Notes: a model not told the origin generated them from the sequence alone. Numbered from the stretch's first letter, positions 36,915 through 46,719 are shown. The stretch: DNA of 64,000 bases from Shewanella frigidimarina (GCF_003797125.1 NZ_RKKE01000003.1:62001-126000); one strand, 5' to 3'. Made by a program: numbers and translations.

Positions 36915-37838
36915 TTAATCCAAACAATAAATTTCAGTTCTATTTCTTCCAAGTGCTTTTGCTTTATACATAGCTTTATCCGCTTGAGTAAATAAATCTG
37001 TAAATTGTCTTTTATCATCACAAATGCTGACCCCAATACTGACAGTTAGTGCGTCGTCACCCACTTTAATTTGCGAGATGCTGTCTTGGAGTCTGTTACA
37101 AAATAATAAAGTATCACTTTTGTTCGTATCGGGTAGCAATATCAAAAATTCTTCGCCGCCAAAGCGAGAGACAAGATCGGTTTGTCTACAAAAATTCTTC
37201 AAAATATGCCCGAGCTCTTTCAGTACTCGATCGCCTTCTAAATGACCAAAGCTGTCATTAATAATTTTAAAATGATCGATATCTAACAGTAATAAACCAA
37301 CAGATTGTTCCGATCGAGTCGCTTGTTCAAGTGCTAACGTACTACGATATTTCATTTCTCTTCTATTTAATAACTGTGTTAACTCGTCAGTTGAAGCAAG
37401 CAATTTTAATTTTTCAGCTTGCTCCTCAAGTTTTTCTCTTGTTTTTATTAACTCATCATAAAGTTGGTCTCTTTTGGAGGCATTGAAAAAACTCCAATAA
37501 ATACAGCCGTCATCGCTTAAACGAGCATTTACCGTTATCGGAATTCGTAAGCCTTCAGCATTAAAAATAATCAGCTGCATTTCTTCACAAATTTGTTCGT
37601 GTAAAAGTGTTGGAATTAAATAACTTTGAAAAAATATTCTGGAAGATTGGGTGAAAATGATATCAGCATTTTTGCCAATAAGTTGCCCCGGCTTCCACAA
37701 TAGTTCGTCGGTAAAGTATGTGTTTACATAAATAATAATGTTTGATGCATTGGTGACTAAAGCACCGCACTGAAAATTATCCGGAGAGTAATCGAATGCT
37801 GTATGACTGTTGAGTTTACTCTTTAGCGTGGTGATCAT
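36915..37838 (-). CDS. PAS-GGDEF diguanylate cyclase coupled to an RsbQ-like hydrolase
   Basis: 307 aa, soluble. N-terminal PAS domain (about residues 20-125, LWKPGQLIGKNADIIFTQSS), a short coiled coil (about 125-150), then a GGDEF domain with an intact catalytic motif (RFGGEEF; GGEEF at 227-231) and an RQTD inhibition site upstream. It should synthesise c-di-GMP. The start overlaps the hydrolase stop by 4 bases (ATGA), so the two are co-translated. By analogy with RsbQ-RsbP, where an alpha/beta hydrolase supplies the ligand for a PAS domain, the hydrolase product may gate this cyclase. Confidence 0.9.
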   Translation of the reverse strand: MITTLKSKLNSHTAFDYSPDNFQCGALVTNASNIIIYVNTYFTDELLWKPGQLIGKNADIIFTQSSRIFFQSYLIPTLLHEQICEEMQLIIFNAEGLRIPITVNARLSDDGCIYWSFFNASKRDQLYDELIKTREKLEEQAEKLKLLASTDELTQLLNRREMKYRSTLALEQATRSEQSVGLLLLDIDHFKIINDSFGHLEGDRVLKELGHILKNFCRQTDLVSRFGGEEFLILLPDTNKSDTLLFCNRLQDSISQIKVGDDALTVSIGVSICDDKRQFTDLFTQADKAMYKAKALGRNRTEIYCLD

Positions 37839-38641
37839 TTAGCGAATTTCATTATCGATTTTAAGATTGCTTCAGGGTGAGTCATATGCAGACAATGGCC
37901 ATGGGCAGCGATAATGTTAAGTTCACTATGGGCTATTTCGCTAGCAATAAACTCACCAACAGATGTTGCTGCCAGGGCATCATTTTCACTTTGTAAAATT
38001 AAACACGGTTGTGTAATCTCTTTTAGCAGGTAACGGTAATCAGATAAAAAAGTCGCTTCAGCAAAGCTCTTCGCTATAACAGGGTCGGTAGAACAAAAGC
38101 TGCCTGATAACTCACCAATAAGTTCATCCGAATTGGTTGTTCCCATTACTAACGGGGCTAAATAATTTGCCCAGCCAATATAATTTTTGTCCATTAGATT
38201 TAACAATTCGAGTAAGTCTTCCTTATCAAATCCGCCAAAGTAATCAGGAGGGAAGTTTAAAAAACAGGGTGAAGGACACACCATTACCAACTTAGAAAAT
38301 AATTTAGGTTTTTGAATTGCAGCAATCGCACCAATGATACTACTAACGGAATGTCCTATAAAAATGGCGTCAGATAAATGTAAAGCATCACATATTTCGA
38401 TGATGTCTTCTGCATATCCTTCAAGTTGACCATAACGTTTTTTACTATATTGAGAGATATCGGAAGCACCTGAACCAACATAATCAAATAGAACAATAGT
38501 AAAGTGCTTCATCAGTTCTGGGGTTAAAAAACGCCACATATTTTGATCGCAACCAAACCCATGTGCGAGAACTAAGGTTTTGCTACCATTACCGATTAAT
38601 TTAACATTATTTTTAACAAGAACAGCATTTGAATGAGACAT
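37835..38641 (-). CDS. RsbQ-like alpha/beta hydrolase
   Basis: 268 aa. Nucleophile Ser98 in GHSVSS, acid in LQSENDALA and catalytic His in AAHGHCLHM. Several segments resemble Bacillus RsbQ closely from memory: HGFGCDQNMW, LFDYVGSGASD, CPSPCFLNFPPDYFGGF, NYIGWA and FCSTDPVIA. RsbQ and its plant relatives KAI2 and D14 act as small-molecule receptors or ligand-generating hydrolases. It is coupled by overlap to a PAS-diguanylate cyclase, not to a PP2C phosphatase, which suggests a c-di-GMP version of the RsbQP sensor. Substrate unknown. Confidence 0.88.
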   Translation of the reverse strand: MSHSNAVLVKNNVKLIGNGSKTLVLAHGFGCDQNMWRFLTPELMKHFTIVLFDYVGSGASDISQYSKKRYGQLEGYAEDIIEICDALHLSDAIFIGHSVSSIIGAIAAIQKPKLFSKLVMVCPSPCFLNFPPDYFGGFDKEDLLELLNLMDKNYIGWANYLAPLVMGTTNSDELIGELSGSFCSTDPVIAKSFAEATFLSDYRYLLKEITQPCLILQSENDALAATSVGEFIASEIAHSELNIIAAHGHCLHMTHPEAILKSIMKFAK

Positions 38642-39133
38642 AATTTTTCCATTTTTATCAGGTGACCAATAATGACTACCTGCTGGATTTATTGGCTAAA
38701 CAGTAGATGTTTAACGGATAAAAGTAAAATACCGACACTCTGAAAATCAGAATAAACTTTTTAATAGCCTGAGCACAATTTGTTAAGGTAAAAGCAAATT
38801 GTTAACCTGCTCGTTATGAGTCACAACAAAAGAGCATAATCTCTTATGTGGGTAAACCTGATTGGATCCCAATAGTTACAACAATGTTAACACCACGGTT
38901 GAAGTATACACAATGAACACTGCTATACCTATATATCCCTAAAAGGGCGTGAAGTAGGCTAGCGTTGTCTAATAACGGCTTAATAAAAGAAGTTAGCACC
39001 ATGAGTTGATCAAACAGACGCTTTAAAACAGATGGATAGAAAAATAAAACTAAATTACAATGTACAACTTTTTCTGAAATAACTCGCGCTATAACACTAA
39101 CAAAGCAGCGTAATCACTGAGGAACACCTTTAA
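38642..39133. other. Non-coding region between divergent hydrolase and mltD genes
   Basis: 492 bp that should contain both promoters. It holds a short inverted repeat (TCTGA-N3-TCAGA, 38739-38751) and two imperfect direct copies of AATTTGTTAA near 38770-38800. No gene or well-matched regulator site was seen. Confidence 0.45.
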
Positions 39134-40558
39134 TTGAGAGCATCAATCTTCCTTATTGCGACAGGTTTTATCCTGTTGAGTGGTTGCCAAACTGTTGCTG
39201 TAGAAGACGCCGAAGCAGAAAAAAGTCTTAATGGTGTGAATAAACTAACATCATTGAAAGTTCCCAAATTGTTAGCTCGGCGCAATTATCAAGACAGCGG
39301 TGATGTGTGGGAACGCATTCGTTATTCAATGGACATGCCCATTCCAGACCAACAATTAGTTAACCAATACCGTGATTGGTATATTAATAACCCACAGCAT
39401 CTTGAGCAGATATCTCAGCGCGCCAAGCCGTTTTTATATTTAATCGTCCAAGAGTTTGAACATCGAGATTTACCCATCGAACTCGCCTTACTCCCTATGG
39501 TAGAAAGTTCATTTAATCCTTTCGCTTATTCCAGTGCCGACGCATCAGGCCTGTGGCAATTTACCTCCCCAATGGCCAGCCATTTTGGCCTAGAGATGAA
39601 TTGGTGGTATGACGGCAGAAGGGATGTGCCTGCTGCAACTACCGCTGCATTAGATATGCTCGAATACCTGTATAAAAAAACTGACAACTGGTTATATGCA
39701 TTAGCTGCATACAACGCCGGTGAAGGGCGCTTGCGTGAGGCGATTAGATATAATGAAGCCAGAGGGCTAAGCACCGACTTTTGGTCTTTACCCTTACCTA
39801 AAGAAACTCGGCAATATGTACCACAATTGCTGGCAATAGCAGACGTGATTAAACATTCTGAAAGCTACGGCATCAGTCTTAAATCCATTCCTAATAAACC
39901 ACTAGTTGAAGTAATTGATGTCGGTAGCCAAATTGACATCGCAGTTGCTGCCGATCTAGCCAATATATCCATTGCTCGGTTACAAAAATTGAATCCAGGG
40001 TTTAATCGCTGGGCAACATCACCCGATGGACCGCATCAATTGATAGTACCAGTGAGTAAAGTCAGTGAGTTTAAACAAGCTCTTGCGGATACTGATATTA
40101 GCGCTAGAGTGAAATGGTTTAAATATCAGATTAGATCTGGCGATAATATTAGTGTCATTGCAAAACATCACCTTACAACGGTGTCTGAAATAAAAGCGAT
40201 GAATGACATTAATGGCGATAAGATCGTTGCGGGTCAATTTTTGTATATGCCACAAGGCGTATCGGGCATGACACCAGAGGTCGAACTCGCTTCAACAAAC
40301 ACAGCTCAAGTATCAAGCAAAAAGCAAGCTGCACCAAACAAACAACCAAGGACCATCACCACATCTAATCAGCCAGCAGTTCGGAGCGATCACACGGTAA
40401 AATATGGCGATACTCTTTGGAGTATTGCCAAAGTGTATAAGGTCAGTGTTGAACAAATTATCGCTTGGAACAAAATGACGGACAAAGACAAGTTGACGGT
40501 AGGCAAAACCCTGCAGTTTTATCAACAGCCCTTCCAGCAACAGCAGACTCAATTGTAA
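39134..40558 (+). CDS. mltD: Membrane-bound lytic murein transglycosylase D-like lipoprotein
   Basis: 474 aa from a TTG start. Lipobox LLSGC places it in the outer membrane facing peptidoglycan. The transglycosylase domain has the catalytic Glu124 in MVESSFNPFAYS and the family segments ASGLWQFT and ALAAYNAGEGRL. Two LysM peptidoglycan-binding domains follow (about 337-380 and 418-462, the second with YGDTLWSIAK). It cleaves glycan strands to 1,6-anhydro products during wall remodelling. No better start than TTG was found near the signal peptide. Confidence 0.92.
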   Translation: MRASIFLIATGFILLSGCQTVAVEDAEAEKSLNGVNKLTSLKVPKLLARRNYQDSGDVWERIRYSMDMPIPDQQLVNQYRDWYINNPQHLEQISQRAKPFLYLIVQEFEHRDLPIELALLPMVESSFNPFAYSSADASGLWQFTSPMASHFGLEMNWWYDGRRDVPAATTAALDMLEYLYKKTDNWLYALAAYNAGEGRLREAIRYNEARGLSTDFWSLPLPKETRQYVPQLLAIADVIKHSESYGISLKSIPNKPLVEVIDVGSQIDIAVAADLANISIARLQKLNPGFNRWATSPDGPHQLIVPVSKVSEFKQALADTDISARVKWFKYQIRSGDNISVIAKHHLTTVSEIKAMNDINGDKIVAGQFLYMPQGVSGMTPEVELASTNTAQVSSKKQAAPNKQPRTITTSNQPAVRSDHTVKYGDTLWSIAKVYKVSVEQIIAWNKMTDKDKLTVGKTLQFYQQPFQQQQTQL

Positions 40559-40747
40559 CCCTGTTGTTTAAAAACTGATAAGCACAATAGCTCAAATGTT
40601 GTAAAAGTTGAGCGTTACATAAATGTGAGTATTTATCGATTTAACCTTGTGAAGCACATCGAAATCCAGCTTTGCCATCTGGACACTTTTGATTATACAG
40701 ATCGTTTAATAGAGTTACCCACAAGGCTTGAGTGATGTTAAATCTTA

Positions 40748-40810
40748 GTGTTCATATTTTTTCATATTTGTTTCCCATCAGTTCATAACCCACTCAACAG
40801 CCATTCATAA
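40748..40810 (+). promoter_or_regulatory. Four tor-box-like decamers before the outer membrane protein gene
   Basis: Direct repeats of the TorR half-site type: GTGTTCATAT (40748-40757) abuts TTTTTCATAT (40758-40767), then CAGTTCATAA (40779-40788) and CCATTCATAA (40801-40810). The abutting pair begins 110 bp before the ATG. The same paired layout precedes torE at nearly the same distance. Confidence 0.7.
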
Positions 40811-40857
40811 GTTTTGAATATAGTCACCCTATCAACAAGAACATATATTTTAGGGTA

Positions 40858-41613
40858 ATGAATATGAACATTAGAAAAACTCAACTAGCTCAGTCAATTT
40901 TGTTAGGCAGTCTAATCTTATCGGCTACCTCTTTTGCCAATGCTGCAGATGATAATGTCTTCGATGGAGCCATAACTGGTAAATTAACCTTTGCTTCAGA
41001 TTATGTTTTCCGCGGCGAATCAGAAACGATGGATGCAGAAGTACCAGTGGTACAAGGTACTCTAGGGTGGAGTAATGATCTGGGCTGGTATGCCGGTGTA
41101 TTTGCTTCCAATATCAAATTTGCAGACCCAAATTTAGAAATTGTTACTGCACCTTATATAGGTAAAGCAGGTGAGTTTGGCGATAGTGGTATCAGTTACG
41201 ACGTTATGGTTTTTTCTTACCTGTATCCAGGTGCCTCATATTCAAATTATACCGAACTGTGGATAAAAGTCGGTAAACAATTTGGTCATGCAAATGTGCA
41301 ATTAGAAGTGACTCCAACAATCGACGATTGGTTTGGCGTAGAGGGCTGGCAAGGTGTTAACTATGCCGTTCATCCGAGCTATCAGTTTGACAATGGTTTA
41401 CATGTTTCAGCAAGTATCGGCTACCAAGATTTAGATGGTAATGGAGCAGAAGGTTGGGGACACTGGAATTTGGGAGTGAGTAAAGCCTATGCCGGCCTCA
41501 ATTTTGATGTTCGTTATCATGGAAGTACCATGGATAGCGATCATAAGGTCTATGGCACTCAAACAAAAATCTTTGATGACCGAGTGGTTGTCGGCATCAG
41601 CAAAAGTTTCTAA
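40858..41613 (+). CDS. TIGR02001-like outer membrane protein
   Basis: 251 aa. Signal peptide to about residue 29 (ATSFANAA), then amphipathic beta strands with ASDYVFRGES, GWYAGVFASN and a C-terminal Phe (VVVGISKSF), typical of a beta-barrel. The YVFRG segment is characteristic of the TIGR02001 family of uncharacterised proteobacterial outer membrane proteins. Two ATGs (40858, 40864) are possible. Tor-box-like repeats upstream and its position next to torR suggest it is induced with TMAO respiration, perhaps as a channel or adhesin-like barrel. Substrate unknown. Confidence 0.8.
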   Translation: MNMNIRKTQLAQSILLGSLILSATSFANAADDNVFDGAITGKLTFASDYVFRGESETMDAEVPVVQGTLGWSNDLGWYAGVFASNIKFADPNLEIVTAPYIGKAGEFGDSGISYDVMVFSYLYPGASYSNYTELWIKVGKQFGHANVQLEVTPTIDDWFGVEGWQGVNYAVHPSYQFDNGLHVSASIGYQDLDGNGAEGWGHWNLGVSKAYAGLNFDVRYHGSTMDSDHKVYGTQTKIFDDRVVVGISKSF

Positions 41614-41683
41614 TATAAAAACATAACGTCTTTTATTGCTAAACGACAAATATAATTGGATCTTGTTTTACATATCCCCATTA

Positions 41684-41699
41684 TGTGATCTAGGTCCTT
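41684..41699. promoter_or_regulatory. Possible CRP site upstream of torR
   Basis: TGTGATCTAGG matches the left ten bases of the CRP consensus exactly, but the right half (TCCTT) is poor. About 115-130 bp before torR. Confidence 0.35.
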
Positions 41700-41755
41700 T
41701 TTTATAAACCAATTTTGCTAGCTGCCACTCATTCCTTGTATATCTTTATAGGAAA

Positions 41756-41775
41756 ATATGAAAAGTTATGAATAA
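41756..41775 (-). promoter_or_regulatory. Paired tor boxes at the torR promoter
   Basis: On the minus strand TTATTCATAA (41766-41775) abuts CTTTTCATAT (41756-41765), the same paired-decamer layout as at the torE promoter. It lies 38-57 bp before the torR ATG, where bound TorR could repress or autoregulate, as reported for E. coli torR. Confidence 0.6.
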
Positions 41776-41812
41776 TAACGACCATTATTAGCAACACTAT
41801 CTGGATTGGACG

Positions 41813-42538
41813 ATGGCACATCCTGGTTTAACAAATACAGTACTCGTCGTTGACGATGAAGCAGTGATCCGAGCTCGATTAAAAGGTTATTTTGAGCGTG
41901 AAGGTTATCGGGTGCTTGAAGCTGGAGACGGCGAACAGATGTGGCAACAGTTTACAAATCAACATATCGATTTGGTGATGTTAGATATTAACTTACCCGG
42001 TACCGATGGTTTGAGCTTGGCACGTGAACTGAGAAGTCGTTCGGACGTTGGCATTATTTTAGTCACAGGTCGTGATGAAACCATTGATAAAATCGTTGGT
42101 CTTGAAATGGGCGCTGATGATTATGTGACTAAGCCATTTGAATTAAGAGAACTATTAGTAAGAGTTAAAAATTTGTTGTGGCGAATTTCATTAGTTAAAA
42201 AAGCACAGCAAGACGTTGTAGAACAATTTGAACAGTGTGACGATATCATTGCGTTCGATAAATATATTCTTGAGTTAAACAGCCGAAAACTGAGTCGTGG
42301 TGACGAGGTGATAAAGCTGACTAAAGCAGAGTTCGAATTACTTACCGCCTTTGCATTGCATCCGCAGCAAGTACTATCTCGTGAGCGACTAATGCAGCAA
42401 ACAAGCCACCGTAATGAAGATGTAAATGATAGAACCATTGATGTCATTATTCGTCGATTACGAAACAAGCTACAGGCTGACCTGTTTGTAACGGTTCATG
42501 GCGAAGGCTATTTGTTTGCGACAAAGATTAAAGATTAG
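41813..42538 (+). CDS. torR: TMAO response regulator TorR
   Basis: 241 aa OmpR-type regulator. Receiver domain with phospho-acceptor Asp58 (MLDINLPGTDG), conserved acidic pair VDDEA and the Lys of YVTKPFELREL. A winged helix follows (about 145-238, ending LRNKLQADLFVTVHGEGYLF). Activated by the phosphorelay from TorS, it switches on torECAD. Its 3' end overlaps convergent torT by 11 bp. Paired tor boxes lie directly upstream. Confidence 0.94.
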   Translation: MAHPGLTNTVLVVDDEAVIRARLKGYFEREGYRVLEAGDGEQMWQQFTNQHIDLVMLDINLPGTDGLSLARELRSRSDVGIILVTGRDETIDKIVGLEMGADDYVTKPFELRELLVRVKNLLWRISLVKKAQQDVVEQFEQCDDIIAFDKYILELNSRKLSRGDEVIKLTKAEFELLTAFALHPQQVLSRERLMQQTSHRNEDVNDRTIDVIIRRLRNKLQADLFVTVHGEGYLFATKIKD

Positions 42539-43601
42539 TTTTTGGCGTCACGCGGTAAATAGGGTAAAAACTTGCAGGGGCTAAGCTGTTATTAAACATA
42601 TCGAGTTGCACCTTTCCTTGTTCTAACGCCTGTATTTGTGGGCCAATATCACCAAATGATTGTGCTCCCTCAAGTAGTTTTACCATGATGTCTATTGCCA
42701 ACTTACCTTGTAACACCACTTGATCATCACTGCTGAAAGCGACTTTATTACGATGCAGTCCTCGCAATGTCGCTGGCGATAGATAACTGCTCACAAGCTT
42801 TACTTGGCCAGTTAATTGTTTATGTTGCAATGTTCCAATTGCTGCTTCGATAGCAACAGCACTGCCTATAATATAGCTAGGAATATGATCATTAAGCAGA
42901 TTATGAAGTTGGTCACGATAAAGGTCACGATTATTATCGGTATGGCGAATTGATGTAATCTCAATATGACTATTGGCAATAGCATCTTGAATACCGAGCT
43001 CAACCCAATCGCTGCCACCAACACTTTCTGGACCAGTTAGTAGTGCGAGTGTTACTGGAGATGATGGCGGTATTTTTTTAACAGCTTTAGCAATAAAGTG
43101 GCCAGCTTCCCAGCCCATTTGATACCAATTAACGCCTACACGAGTCGTTATCATGGGGTTATCGAGTCTATTCACTAACGCTATGATGGGTTTATTAATC
43201 TGTCCCGGATAGTTATCAAGTAAATTAGGGGCCACGGCACCGAGTAAGATGGCATCGAACGGCTGATTAAGGCAGTATTCAAGTTGTTTTAGTTGTTGCT
43301 CTTTTCTGTAATAACTGCCGGCTTCAAATAATTCTAAATTAATGCCTAATTGGCTGGCTTTTGACACCAAACCGTAATCAATGCCGATCCAATAAGCATC
43401 TTTGAGGTGAGGTACTAAGGCACAGATCTGCCAAGGCTTTTTGGCCGAAGTCAGTTGATTATATTGTATCGCTTTTACTGTTTGAATTTTGGCATTAAAT
43501 GGCGTCCGCTGTTGTAATGTCCAGCTAGAATCTAATGTAGCCTCAGCAAGTAATGGTATTGTCCCTAAGCAAGCTATGAGCAAATAAATAAGTCGGCGCA
43601 T
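42528..43601 (-). CDS. torT: Periplasmic TMAO-binding sensor partner TorT
   Basis: 357 aa periplasmic binding protein of the LacI/ribose-binding fold with signal peptide (LLIACLGTIPLLAEA). Body segments include AYWIGIDYGLVSKASQLGINL, whose VGINWYQMGWEAGHF-type continuation is typical. It binds TMAO and contacts the TorS periplasmic domain. It is encoded opposite to torR and torS, between them, so all three genes have separate transcription. In Shewanella tor clusters torT accompanies torS and torR, which supports the name. Confidence 0.9.
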   Translation of the reverse strand: MRRLIYLLIACLGTIPLLAEATLDSSWTLQQRTPFNAKIQTVKAIQYNQLTSAKKPWQICALVPHLKDAYWIGIDYGLVSKASQLGINLELFEAGSYYRKEQQLKQLEYCLNQPFDAILLGAVAPNLLDNYPGQINKPIIALVNRLDNPMITTRVGVNWYQMGWEAGHFIAKAVKKIPPSSPVTLALLTGPESVGGSDWVELGIQDAIANSHIEITSIRHTDNNRDLYRDQLHNLLNDHIPSYIIGSAVAIEAAIGTLQHKQLTGQVKLVSSYLSPATLRGLHRNKVAFSSDDQVVLQGKLAIDIMVKLLEGAQSFGDIGPQIQALEQGKVQLDMFNNSLAPASFYPIYRVTPKTNL

Positions 43602-43674
43602 TATATTGTCTCGATTAAGGTTTCTAAACAGAACACTAAGATTTTTTGTAATTATAACATTTTAAGGAATGACT

Positions 43675-46600
43675 GTGAGCACTTTATCACTATCAGGCAA
43701 GAGCTTAGTGGGTCGCCTTATGTTGGCATTTTGTCTGCTCGGATTGTTATTGTTAATGTTAGTTAGCCTTGGCAGCATTTCGCTTTATTGGGTAAAGCTT
43801 GCTGACCAATATTTATATGAAGAGGCGTTACCCGCATCTGAGGCTGCAAGGCAATTGATGCAGTCTTCTAATGGCTTGCTCGACAATGCCCAAGCGCTGG
43901 AACGAGTGGAACAAGAGGCACAACGCGTTTTCCTTGGGCGTAAGTTGTCACTCGAAAGCACTAATTTACTTTCCGCTATTGAACGACTCAATTCGTTAAA
44001 TCTACAAAATCATGGTGTCGATAAAGATAAGCAATTAGCGCTATTAGCTGGTGAAATTATCCATGACTTATCGGTATTCGGCCGCCAAGTGGGTAAACGT
44101 TTAGTGTTGGCGGCTCAATTGAATAATAAAGGAAGCGCACTCGCGGAAGCAGCCAGTAAGAGTAGTGTTTTACTTGAAGCAGAACAAGCTGTGGTCGATT
44201 CAACCATTCTGGCCAAGTTGAGTTTAGCTTACCCTCAAGTGGTTGGTGCTGAACAAAGTGCCCAACTTTTGGACTCCATCATAGAACAAGACTTGGATGT
44301 CCGTGAACGTTTAAATCGAGCTTTGGGATTGATCCATCACATTGAGTTAGTAGGGCAGTTATTACAGTCTCCAGAACAACAACTTGGATTAAATAACGTA
44401 CTCGACAATATGGCTCGAGTACTGTCTCCAACGACTTATACCATTAATTCTACTCGCGATAACTCCCAAAACGGTAATGAAATACCGAGCCCTTATACTG
44501 CTTCAGGCACGAGTGGGCAAATTGATTTAATGCCTCTAGAATTACTTAAAGGCTTAATTCGAGATCCGGTTAGAGCGACAGAGCTTGAGCACCAATTGAT
44601 AATGTTAAGGGAGGTGAATGTTGGCTTAAGTTTGCAGCAGCAATATGCTCAATTGCTAACGAAACAAAATGCGCAGCTGTTAACGCTGACGGATAAATTA
44701 GGCCAACTGAATAAGTCAGTCGATAGCGCAATGAAAGCACAACAGCTACAGGCAGAACATGCCCGAAGTAATTTTTTACAGCAATTACTGTGGGCTAAAT
44801 CAGGACTGTGGGCGACAGGTATTTTGATGTTAATCATTATGCTGTTGGTGGTTTATCGAGTTATTTATAAAGGTATCGCTTTACGCCTAAGTGAAGCAAC
44901 TGCAGCATTATCTCAATTAAGTCAGGGCAATACCGAAGTAGTACTTGATCCTCACGGAGACGATGAACTCACCGCGATGGCTTCTGCCATTGAAGCTTTT
45001 AAACAAAAAACCGCGCACAATCAAGCACTGCAATCTGAATTACAACAAACGGCATCAGAATTATTTGCCCATAAAGCCTCACTTGAAAGTACCGTGCAGG
45101 CACGTACACTCGAACTGGCTGAAACCAACCGTCAACTAGACGCTGAAGCAAAAGGGCATTCGACGGCTAGAGTGATGGCAGAACAAGCTAACAAGGCAAA
45201 ATCGCTATTTTTAGCGACCATGAGCCATGAAATCCGTACTCCGCTAAATGGTCTTTTAGGCACCCTGACTTTACTGAGTCACTCGCCATTACCTCCAGCA
45301 CAAAAACAAATGTTGGCATTATCGCAATACAGCGGCACCTTACTGCAAAATGTACTTAATGATATTTTGGACTTTTCCCGTTTGGAGCAAGGTAAATTAA
45401 CTAACGAACCACGGGCTGTTGCGCTTAATGAGCTGCTCGATGAAGTGATGGCAATCATGTTAGCTGGTGCGGGATTGTCAGGTATCTCGTTATATTTAGT
45501 TCGCGGTAATTTACCTAAATGGATAACGGTAGATGGCCCCAAATTGCGCCAAGTGTTGTTTAATTTGCTCGGCAATGCCATTAAATTCACTCCAGCAGGA
45601 GAGGTTACATTACGGGTAAATGTGGTCGAAAAACAATTAACCTTTGAAGTGGCAGATACTGGCGTTGGCATAAGTAAAAAGGCCATGGATCAATTGTTTA
45701 TCGCCTATGGTGCACAGCCTAATCAAGGCAGAACCAGAGGCACAGGACTCGGGCTCGCAATTTGTAAAGAATTAGTCTCGTTAATGAATGAGGTTAATAC
45801 TGCCAATGATTCTATTTGGGTCAATAGTAAAGTGGGTGAGGGTTCCACCTTTGGTTTTAGTTTGCCATTGCACATCTGTGAGCAAGAACATGAGGTTATC
45901 TGTGCAACATTACCTAAAGTTGATCCTAAATGTGTACTCGTTATCGAAGACAACAAAGTCAATTCCATGGTGGCCCAAGGGTTTTTAGCACATCTTGGAC
46001 ATCATTCCGTACTGGCTGCTAGTTGTACTCAAGCAAGAGCGTTGTTTAACGTCGATAGTGCGTTGCAGTTTGACGGCATTATGCTTGATATTCAATTAGG
46101 TGATGGCTCAGGAATTGAGTTATTGGTAGAGTTGAAGAATATTGCTAATGCAGCCCAAAAAAACATCAGCATAGCCGCTTTTACGGCACAAATTCAACAT
46201 GATGACATAAACGAGTATCGAGCAGCGGGCTTTGACGACGTATTAGCCAAACCGCTTAATATGAAGTTTTTAGCCAATTGGATTGGTGATGCAAGTGACA
46301 AGTCAGCAATCAACAGCGACAACACGAATAAGTTAACTAAGATGGATAAACACAAAGGCTTTACACAAACGACCATAGATCAAAAATTTTCAGTTTGTAA
46401 TGAAGACAATCAGCCTTTACTCGATGAAAAGCAAATTAATGAAGACTTACAATATCTTGGTACAGAAGCTGTTAAAGAGATGTTGGCGCTATTTAAAGTC
46501 AGTAGTACACAACATATCAATGCACTGGCAGCTTTACCTGCTGATAGGGCAAAAGCGTTACACGCTCTTAAAGGCAGTAGTGCCAGTATTGGCTTTATTC

Positions 46601-46719
46601 AGTTGAGTCAGTTGTGCAAACAATTAGAAAAAGATGGCATTAGTGATGGTTCATATCAGCTGCTTAAACAAATGTGTCAAGCATCTATTAACGCACTTGA
46701 GTTAAAACTAGTCAGCTAA
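43675..46719 (+). CDS. torS: Hybrid TMAO sensor kinase TorS
   Basis: About 1014 aa. Two membrane helices (about 12-37 and 374-397) flank a large helical periplasmic sensor domain. A HAMP domain, a histidine kinase (His518 in MSHEIRTPLNG; ATP site with FEVADTGVGIS and GTGLGLAIC), a receiver (Asp805, MLDIQLGDGSG) and an HPt domain (His963, LHALKGSS) follow. It forms the four-step phosphorelay to TorR. An ATG at 43669 directly abuts AAGGA; the in-frame GTG at 43675 has six-base spacing and is preferred. Confidence 0.94.
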   Translation: MSTLSLSGKSLVGRLMLAFCLLGLLLLMLVSLGSISLYWVKLADQYLYEEALPASEAARQLMQSSNGLLDNAQALERVEQEAQRVFLGRKLSLESTNLLSAIERLNSLNLQNHGVDKDKQLALLAGEIIHDLSVFGRQVGKRLVLAAQLNNKGSALAEAASKSSVLLEAEQAVVDSTILAKLSLAYPQVVGAEQSAQLLDSIIEQDLDVRERLNRALGLIHHIELVGQLLQSPEQQLGLNNVLDNMARVLSPTTYTINSTRDNSQNGNEIPSPYTASGTSGQIDLMPLELLKGLIRDPVRATELEHQLIMLREVNVGLSLQQQYAQLLTKQNAQLLTLTDKLGQLNKSVDSAMKAQQLQAEHARSNFLQQLLWAKSGLWATGILMLIIMLLVVYRVIYKGIALRLSEATAALSQLSQGNTEVVLDPHGDDELTAMASAIEAFKQKTAHNQALQSELQQTASELFAHKASLESTVQARTLELAETNRQLDAEAKGHSTARVMAEQANKAKSLFLATMSHEIRTPLNGLLGTLTLLSHSPLPPAQKQMLALSQYSGTLLQNVLNDILDFSRLEQGKLTNEPRAVALNELLDEVMAIMLAGAGLSGISLYLVRGNLPKWITVDGPKLRQVLFNLLGNAIKFTPAGEVTLRVNVVEKQLTFEVADTGVGISKKAMDQLFIAYGAQPNQGRTRGTGLGLAICKELVSLMNEVNTANDSIWVNSKVGEGSTFGFSLPLHICEQEHEVICATLPKVDPKCVLVIEDNKVNSMVAQGFLAHLGHHSVLAASCTQARALFNVDSALQFDGIMLDIQLGDGSGIELLVELKNIANAAQKNISIAAFTAQIQHDDINEYRAAGFDDVLAKPLNMKFLANWIGDASDKSAINSDNTNKLTKMDKHKGFTQTTIDQKFSVCNEDNQPLLDEKQINEDLQYLGTEAVKEMLALFKVSSTQHINALAALPADRAKALHALKGSSASIGFIQLSQLCKQLEKDGISDGSYQLLKQMCQASINALELKLVS

